Part shown: piece by piece, positions 7,244 through 10,136 of the stretch
How the letters are laid out: every line of letters starts with the position of its first letter
How positions within the stretch are numbered: position 1 is the stretch's first letter
NCBI GenBank assembly: GCA_002415895.1
Contig: DIAV01000175.1
Location: 4,460-14,595 of the forward strand
Length of the DNA: 10,136 nt
Source: Anaerolineales bacterium UBA5069
Lineage (GTDB): Bacteria > Chloroflexota > Anaerolineae > Caldilineales > Caldilineaceae
Direction of reading: 5' to 3'
Translations under genes and position numbers: made by a program
The notes under the pieces: generated by a model
The model's database searches: none
What the model was told of the DNA's origin: nothing
What the model saw: the letters and a program-made list of their open reading frames with translations, nothing else

Positions 7244-8329
7244 ATGGTCGAAGAACAAGCCCCCCGCATTGGGTATGTTGGCGCGGGCTGGACGGACCGC
7301 GTGCAGATTCCCGCGTTTACGCTTGGCGGCCTCACACCGCAGGCCATTGCATCGGGCCGCATAGAAAACGCGCAGCGCGTTGCAGCCGCCCACAATATTC
7401 CCCATGTGTACAACTCGTGGCAGGAACTGGTCCACGCGCCCGATGTTGACATTGTAAGCATTGTGACGCCGCCCGATACACACAAGGAAATTGCTGTGGC
7501 AGCGCTGCAAGCGGGCAAGCACGTGATTTGCGAAAAACCCATGGCCATGGATGTGGGCGAGGCCGAAGAGATGTTCGCCGCTGCGCAGGCGGCCCCGGGC
7601 CAGCTTGCCATCATTGACCACGAGCTGCGCTTCCATCCCCTGCGCATGCAAATGCGGCAAATGATCAAGGACGGGATGATCGGCAGCGTCATACGCGTGG
7701 AAATCCAGCGCCTGGGGCCGGATCGCCTTGATGTCGAACGCCCCTTCTCGTGGTGGGCGGATGCTGCGCGTGGCGGCGGTATGCTGAACGCCGTCGGCAG
7801 TCACCTCATCGATCTGGCGCGCTGGCTGGTGGGGCGGATTGACGGCGTGGCCGGTCAACTCCAGGTGGGCCACTACACGCGCAAAGATAGTGACGGCGTC
7901 ATGCGCGAGGTCTCTGCCGACGACCACGCGGACATTCTTGTGCGCTTCAGTCACGGCATTCAGGGGCTGATTGTGGCCAGCGGCATGACGCCGGGCGGCT
8001 ATGGCATCAGCACGCTGGTGGTTGGCTCCGAAGGGGCCATCAAACTCGACAACCAGGAGCAGTTGTGGCTGCAAAAGGGCTTGCTGGGCGCAGGTGCAAA
8101 CTGGGAGCCGGTGCGCAGCAAATATCCTGTAGCCGATTTACGCGCCCTGCCCCCCAACAACCCCTTTGCCGTGGGCAGCTACTATCTGGCGCAAACGCTG
8201 GCGGCTTCGCTGCCCATGGGCGAAACGGCGCTGCCCGAGGCGGCCAGCTTTTACGATGGCCTTGTCGTTCAGCGCACACTCGACGCCGTACGCCGCAGCC
8301 ACAAAGAGAAAGTATGGGTTGGACTTTAG
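7244..8329 (+). CDS. Gfo/Idh/MocA-family NAD(P)-dependent oxidoreductase
   Basis: This family oxidises or reduces sugars, inositols and nucleotide sugars using NAD(P). The 361-residue protein has the Rossmann start RIGYVGAGW (8-16), IVSIVTPPDTHKE (70-82), the family hallmark CEKPMA (96-101) whose Lys98 is the usual catalytic or substrate-binding lysine, and GGGMLNAVGSHLIDLARWL (177-195), the conserved helix whose GxHxxD-type residues (His187, Asp190) complete the active site. Length fits the family (about 330-390). The nucleotide loop reads GxGxGWTDR, so the third glycine of the classic GxGxxG is replaced; many family members tolerate this. Its position just after two glycosyltransferases suggests it makes or modifies a nucleotide-linked or free sugar for the same glycan, but it could also be a separate sugar dehydrogenase. 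No terminator is obvious after the stop. Confidence 0.92.
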   Translation: MVEEQAPRIGYVGAGWTDRVQIPAFTLGGLTPQAIASGRIENAQRVAAAHNIPHVYNSWQELVHAPDVDIVSIVTPPDTHKEIAVAALQAGKHVICEKPMAMDVGEAEEMFAAAQAAPGQLAIIDHELRFHPLRMQMRQMIKDGMIGSVIRVEIQRLGPDRLDVERPFSWWADAARGGGMLNAVGSHLIDLARWLVGRIDGVAGQLQVGHYTRKDSDGVMREVSADDHADILVRFSHGIQGLIVASGMTPGGYGISTLVVGSEGAIKLDNQEQLWLQKGLLGAGANWEPVRSKYPVADLRALPPNNPFAVGSYYLAQTLAASLPMGETALPEAASFYDGLVVQRTLDAVRRSHKEKVWVGL

Positions 8330-8417
8330 GCAAAGATGCGGGGAAACGGGCAAAGTGCGCGCAATTACCCAAAGCGCAGGGCAAACGTCAGGCTTTCAGA
8401 GTGCGCCACGGTGAACG

Positions 8418-8523
8418 CTCGAGTGCTACACGGTTGACACTCGAGTAGGATCGTGCTATATCTACCAGAGGAGTTCTCGAGTAAGCGGAGAAATGCGCTG
8501 GACACAGCACAACGCCCCTCGAG
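8418..8523 (+). repeat. Cluster of four CTCGAG palindromes at the promoter
   Basis: CTCGAG occurs at 8418-8423, 8440-8445, 8476-8481 and 8518-8523. The first two form a longer inverted repeat, CTCGAGTG (8418-8425) with CACTCGAG (8438-8445), which flanks and partly covers the -35 box. This arrangement is typical of an operator bound by a dimeric regulator. The site at 8474-8484 (TTCTCGAGTAA) is identical to one upstream of the cold-shock promoter at 10058-10068. Confidence 0.5.
8434..8462 (+). promoter_or_regulatory. Strong promoter for the 87-residue protein gene
   Basis: A perfect -35 box TTGACA (8434-8439) is followed after 17 bases by TATATC (8457-8462), preceded by TGC (8454-8456), which gives an extended -10. 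Transcription should begin near 8469. The -35 overlaps the right arm of the CTCGAGTG inverted repeat, so binding there would compete with RNA polymerase. Confidence 0.7.
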
Positions 8524-8648
8524 AAGGCAGCGCAGTTTGCTTCCCCTATTCATCAGCGCACGTGGCGCCATGATGAACCGCATTCGCCTGTTCAACCGTA
8601 GGTATTCGTTAACAGACCGACTTCCGCAGTAAGAGACGGCAACCGAAC

Positions 8649-8654
8649 AAGGAG
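8649..8654 (+). promoter_or_regulatory. Ribosome binding site of the 87-residue protein gene
   Basis: AAGGAG lies 9 bases before the ATG at 8664, a near-consensus Shine-Dalgarno at good spacing. It fixes the start. Confidence 0.75.
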
Positions 8655-8663
8655 CGTATCACA

Positions 8664-8927
8664 ATGGCATTCTCAAAGACCAACGAAAAGGGCACAGTCT
8701 ACTATCTGCACGGCCGTCAGACGACATTGAAGAACGGCACGAAGCAGACCATCTACTTCTTCGCCAAGGACATCAAGGATGGGGCCATGGATGAGCTCCC
8801 CGCCGGCTACATGGTTGCTCTGACCAAGAACGGCCTGCCGGTCCTCAAGAAGGCGGACAGCGGTGACAAGCCCGCAGCCGAGAAGCCTGCCGACAAGAAG
8901 GCTCCTGCCAAGAAGAGCAAGAAGTAA
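8664..8927 (+). CDS. Small protein with conserved aromatic/basic core and Lys/Ala/Pro-rich tail (87 aa)
   Basis: The function is unknown. Residues 1-62 form a compact, aromatic and basic core: TVYYLHGRQTTLKNGTKQ, QTIYFFAKDIKDGAMDELP and KNGLPVLKK are the clearest words. I recall similar small hypothetical proteins (YYLH...TL.NG..QTIYFFA...LP.GY.V...GLP.L) in Chloroflexota and some other phyla, but could not search. Residues 63-87 are a low-complexity tail rich in Lys, Ala and Pro (EKPADKKAPAKKSKK), like histone H1 or HU-type tails that bind DNA or RNA electrostatically. There is no signal peptide or membrane segment. The strong extended -10 promoter and consensus ribosome site suggest high expression. 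Start and stop are secure. A nucleic-acid-binding role is inference from the tail only. Confidence 0.85.
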   Translation: MAFSKTNEKGTVYYLHGRQTTLKNGTKQTIYFFAKDIKDGAMDELPAGYMVALTKNGLPVLKKADSGDKPAAEKPADKKAPAKKSKK

Positions 8928-8973
8928 TCAGACAAGTCCATACGCAGGTGAATTGTAAGCAGTAGATAAACAG

Positions 8974-9013
8974 ACGGGGCAGCAGCCTCATGAATGTGAG
9001 GCCGCTGCCCCGT
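8974..9013. terminator. Strong hairpin downstream of the 87-residue protein gene
   Basis: ACGGGGCAGC (8974-8983) and GCCTCA (8985-8990) pair with TGAGGC (8997-9002) and GCTGCCCCGT (9004-9013). That is 16 bp with one A/C mismatch and a 6-nt loop. It starts 46 bases after the plus-strand stop. The plus-strand tail is not U-rich. On the minus strand the hairpin is followed by CTGTTTATCT, so it may serve both converging transcripts. Confidence 0.65.
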
Positions 9014-9042
9014 TGCGCGCCACAAACAGGTGCGCGTAACAA

Positions 9043-9085
9043 GAAACGGGGGACGAGCGCATGGTTGCGCCCGCCCCCCGTTTTC
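9043..9085 (-). terminator. Rho-independent terminator of the cspA-slyD unit
   Basis: Read on the minus strand, a stem of about 18-19 bp starts GAAAACGGGGGG, has a 4-nt loop (ACCA), and closes with CCCCCGTTTC. Two G-U wobbles fit this strand, whereas the plus-strand reading would have A/C mismatches. A T-rich tail (TTTCTTGTT) follows. It lies about 30 bases after the slyD stop. Confidence 0.75.
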
Positions 9086-9113
9086 ATCTCAACATACTGC
9101 TGCCGCGCTGCGG

Positions 9114-9635
9114 TTAGTGGTCGTGGCCGTCGCCATGCACATGACCGTGATCAAGCTCCTCTGCGCTGGCGTCGCGCAAACCCACAACCTTAACGTGGAA
9201 GTGCAGGGTCTCACCTGCAAGTGGATGGTTGAAGTCCAGCAGGACGCTGTCGTCGTAGATGTCGGCGATGAATCCTTCAATCGGATCATCGTCATCCTCA
9301 CCGTAGATTTCCACAGGCAGGCCAATCTCAATCTGCATCTCCTGGGGAAATGCGTCGAGCGGCGCGATCTGAGTCGCTTCGGTGTCATATTCGCCGTAGC
9401 CATTCTCTGGCGCGATGATCAAATCCTTCTCGTCGCCCAAAGCCATGCCGTACAACTCTTCCTCGAGGCCGGAGATGATCTGGCCATAGCCTTGAATATA
9501 CTCGAGAGGCTCCTCGTCGGGCGCGCTGTCAATCAATTCGCCCTCATCGTCGCGCAGTGTATACGCAAGGCTCACCACCAAATCATCAGCCACAACCCGG
9601 CCCTCCGGGGCTTCGCTCACAGACGCTTCAGTCAT
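9114..9635 (-). CDS. slyD: FKBP-type peptidyl-prolyl cis-trans isomerase, SlyD type
   Basis: SlyD is a cytoplasmic prolyl isomerase with chaperone activity and metal binding. The 173-residue protein has the FKBP core DLVVSLAYTLRDDEGELID and PLEYIQGYGQIISGLEEELY, with GDEKDLIIAPENGYGEYD. Next comes the insert-in-flap chaperone domain (about residues 87-135, acidic, with EDDDDPIEGF), then the closing FKBP strand NHPLAGETLHFHVKVVGLRD. It ends in a short His-rich metal-binding tail, HGHVHGDGHDH, much shorter than the Cys/His-rich tail of E. coli SlyD and without cysteines. The N-terminus carries an extra acidic stretch of about 15 residues. The ATG at 9635 lies 8 bases after the cold-shock gene's stop with GAGAG upstream, so the two genes are almost certainly co-transcribed. 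Confidence 0.95.
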   Translation of the reverse strand: MTEASVSEAPEGRVVADDLVVSLAYTLRDDEGELIDSAPDEEPLEYIQGYGQIISGLEEELYGMALGDEKDLIIAPENGYGEYDTEATQIAPLDAFPQEMQIEIGLPVEIYGEDDDDPIEGFIADIYDDSVLLDFNHPLAGETLHFHVKVVGLRDASAEELDHGHVHGDGHDH

Positions 9636-9643
9636 GAAATCTC

Positions 9644-9865
9644 TCAGTCACTCTCAATTTTTCTGACGTCGGCAGCGGCCAGGCCTTTCGGCCCTTGCTC
9701 GACGGAGAACTCGACACGTTGTCCCTCGGCCAGGCTCTTGAAGCCCGCACCGGTGACCGCAGAATAGTGAACGAACACGTCATCGCCGCCGCTGTCGCGC
9801 GCGATAAAGCCGAAGCCCTTGGCATCATTGAACCACTTGACGATGCCGGTTTCGCGGTTACTCAT
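9644..9865 (-). CDS. CspA-family cold-shock protein
   Basis: This single cold-shock domain (OB fold) protein of 73 residues binds single-stranded RNA and DNA and melts RNA secondary structure. The RNA-binding motifs are [15 protein letters not shown] (7-21, RNP1 KGFGFI) and DVFVHYSAV (29-37, RNP2, with Tyr where most members have Phe). [21 protein letters not shown] (48-68) is the usual C-terminal half. The start at 9865 is fixed by AAGGAGA at 9875-9881. A reading extended to 9997 would translate the leader and its hairpin, which is unlikely. It is the first gene of a two-gene unit with slyD, with a near-consensus promoter and a leader of about 150 nt resembling that of E. coli cspA in length. 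Which csp paralogue it is cannot be said. Confidence 0.95.
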   Translation of the reverse strand: MSNRETGIVKWFNDAKGFGFIARDSGGDDVFVHYSAVTGAGFKSLAEGQRVEFSVEQGPKGLAAADVRKIESD

Positions 9866-9874
9866 GCTACGAAT

Positions 9875-9881
9875 TCTCCTT
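9875..9881 (-). promoter_or_regulatory. Ribosome binding site of the cold-shock gene
   Basis: On the minus strand AAGGAGA lies 9 bases before the ATG at 9865. This strong Shine-Dalgarno decides the start in favour of the 73-residue product. Confidence 0.8.
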
Positions 9882-9947
9882 GTCCTACTGGGTCCTGCTG
9901 GAAGGTAAGGCTGATTGAAAGGCAACGCCGTCGGTTCAGGGCCAATC

Positions 9948-9980
9948 AAAAACCGCCCGAACATATAAGCCTGGGCGGTT
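9948..9980 (-). terminator. Terminator-like hairpin in the cold-shock gene leader (candidate attenuator)
   Basis: On the minus strand AACCGCCC (9980-9973) and GGGCGGTT (9958-9951) form a perfect 8-bp stem with a 14-nt AU-rich loop. The run TTTTT (9952-9948) overlaps the end of the stem. This is the layout of an intrinsic terminator, but it lies between the promoter and the start codon, about 36-52 nt into the transcript. An upstream GGTGG (9997-9993) could pair with the CCGCC of the 5' arm and act as an antiterminator. Pairing is visible; regulation is inference. Confidence 0.55.
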
Positions 9981-10022
9981 GGACCAGCCACCATCACAGA
10001 ACTTACTGCCTCTCACGCTCAT

Positions 10023-10051
10023 AATATACACGTGCGCGCGTGCGGTGTCAA
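10023..10051 (-). promoter_or_regulatory. Promoter of the cspA-slyD unit
   Basis: On the minus strand a perfect -35 TTGACA (10051-10046) and TATATT (10028-10023) are separated by 17 bases. Transcription should start near 10016, giving a leader of about 150 nt. A CTCGAG palindrome (10060-10065) ends 8 bases upstream of the -35 box. Confidence 0.75.
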
Positions 10052-10057
10052 GAGGGT

Positions 10058-10068
10058 TTCTCGAGTAA
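10058..10068. promoter_or_regulatory. CTCGAG palindrome upstream of the cold-shock promoter
   Basis: TTCTCGAGTAA on the plus strand is the same 11 bases found at 8474-8484 in the leader of the 87-residue protein gene. Its place just upstream of the -35 matches the CTCGAG at 8418-8423 relative to that gene's promoter (8 versus 10 bases). It may be a shared regulator site. Confidence 0.35.
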
Positions 10069-10116
10069 ACCAGGGCTTCTGAAAAGTCAGGGATTCGCGC
10101 TTGCACGCGTAAACGG

Positions 10117-10136
10117 CACCTCACCCCCGGCCCCCC
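10117..10136. repeat. Possible start of a dispersed C-rich intergenic repeat, cut by window edge
   Basis: The last 20 bases, CACCTCACCCCCGGCCCCCC, resemble the opening of the 'CCTCACCCCCGGCCCC...' intergenic repeat that I recall from many GC-rich environmental genomes. The window ends before any second arm can be seen. Bases 10069-10116 hold nothing I can assign. Confidence 0.25.

Larger units (their letters stand above)
8330..8663 (+). other. 334-base intergenic region: long leader of the 87-residue protein gene
   Basis: The first 85 bases hold nothing I can assign, and no terminator for the oxidoreductase is visible. From 8418 on there is a strong promoter with CTCGAG palindromes, then a leader of about 195 nt ending in a consensus ribosome binding site. 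Within the leader are two small frames joined by an ATGA overlap (8493-8573, 26 codons; 8570-8632, 20 codons). I do not call these genes. Confidence 0.6.

Noticed and set aside
8418..8523. CTCGAG cluster as cloning-site or vector contamination (XhoI)
   Set aside because: The sites lie in varied native-looking contexts within a coherent promoter, and similar sites occur elsewhere in coding sequence. No vector sequence is seen.
9866..9997. N-terminally extended cold-shock protein (117 residues)
   Set aside because: It would translate the leader hairpin. A strong ribosome site directly precedes the ATG at 9865, and 73 residues is the family length.

Overview
This is a gene-dense, GC-rich chromosomal stretch from a bacterium. 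Gene content and intergenic repeat style suggest Chloroflexota (Anaerolineae/Caldilineae-like), but there is no rRNA or other marker gene, so this is an inference. No tRNA, rRNA, CRISPR array, transposase or phage gene was seen. Nine protein-coding genes are supported.

Left block (1-4529, all minus strand). In transcription order: a 439-residue coiled-coil protein of unknown function (4529-3210), the selenocysteine elongation factor SelB (3019-1073), and a GT-C type membrane glycosyltransferase of the GT39/PMT_2 group. The glycosyltransferase starts with GTG inside the selB stop codon and runs off the left edge (1076-1). A nested palindromic repeat, possibly acting as a terminator, lies between the coiled-coil gene and selB.

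Middle block (4782/4830-8329, plus strand). A divergent promoter region separates the left block from a three-gene cluster: two GT-B fold, GT4-like glycosyltransferases joined by an ATGA overlap, then a Gfo/Idh/MocA-family NAD(P)-dependent sugar oxidoreductase 33 bases later. Together they look like part of a glycan, glycolipid or exopolysaccharide pathway. A sigma70-type promoter at 4731-4759 rules out the longest reading of the first glycosyltransferase.

Right block (8330-10136). A plus-strand gene for an 87-residue protein with a Lys/Ala/Pro-rich tail sits behind a strong promoter with an extended -10 box and a long leader. It converges on a minus-strand cspA-type cold-shock gene and slyD pair. 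Two strong hairpins fill the convergent gap. The cold-shock gene has a near-consensus promoter, a leader of about 150 nt, and inside that leader a terminator-like hairpin with a U run. Its promoter and that of the 87-residue protein both carry a CTCGAG palindrome just upstream of the -35 box. These regulatory signals are the most interesting part of the window. No wholly new multi-gene system was identified.
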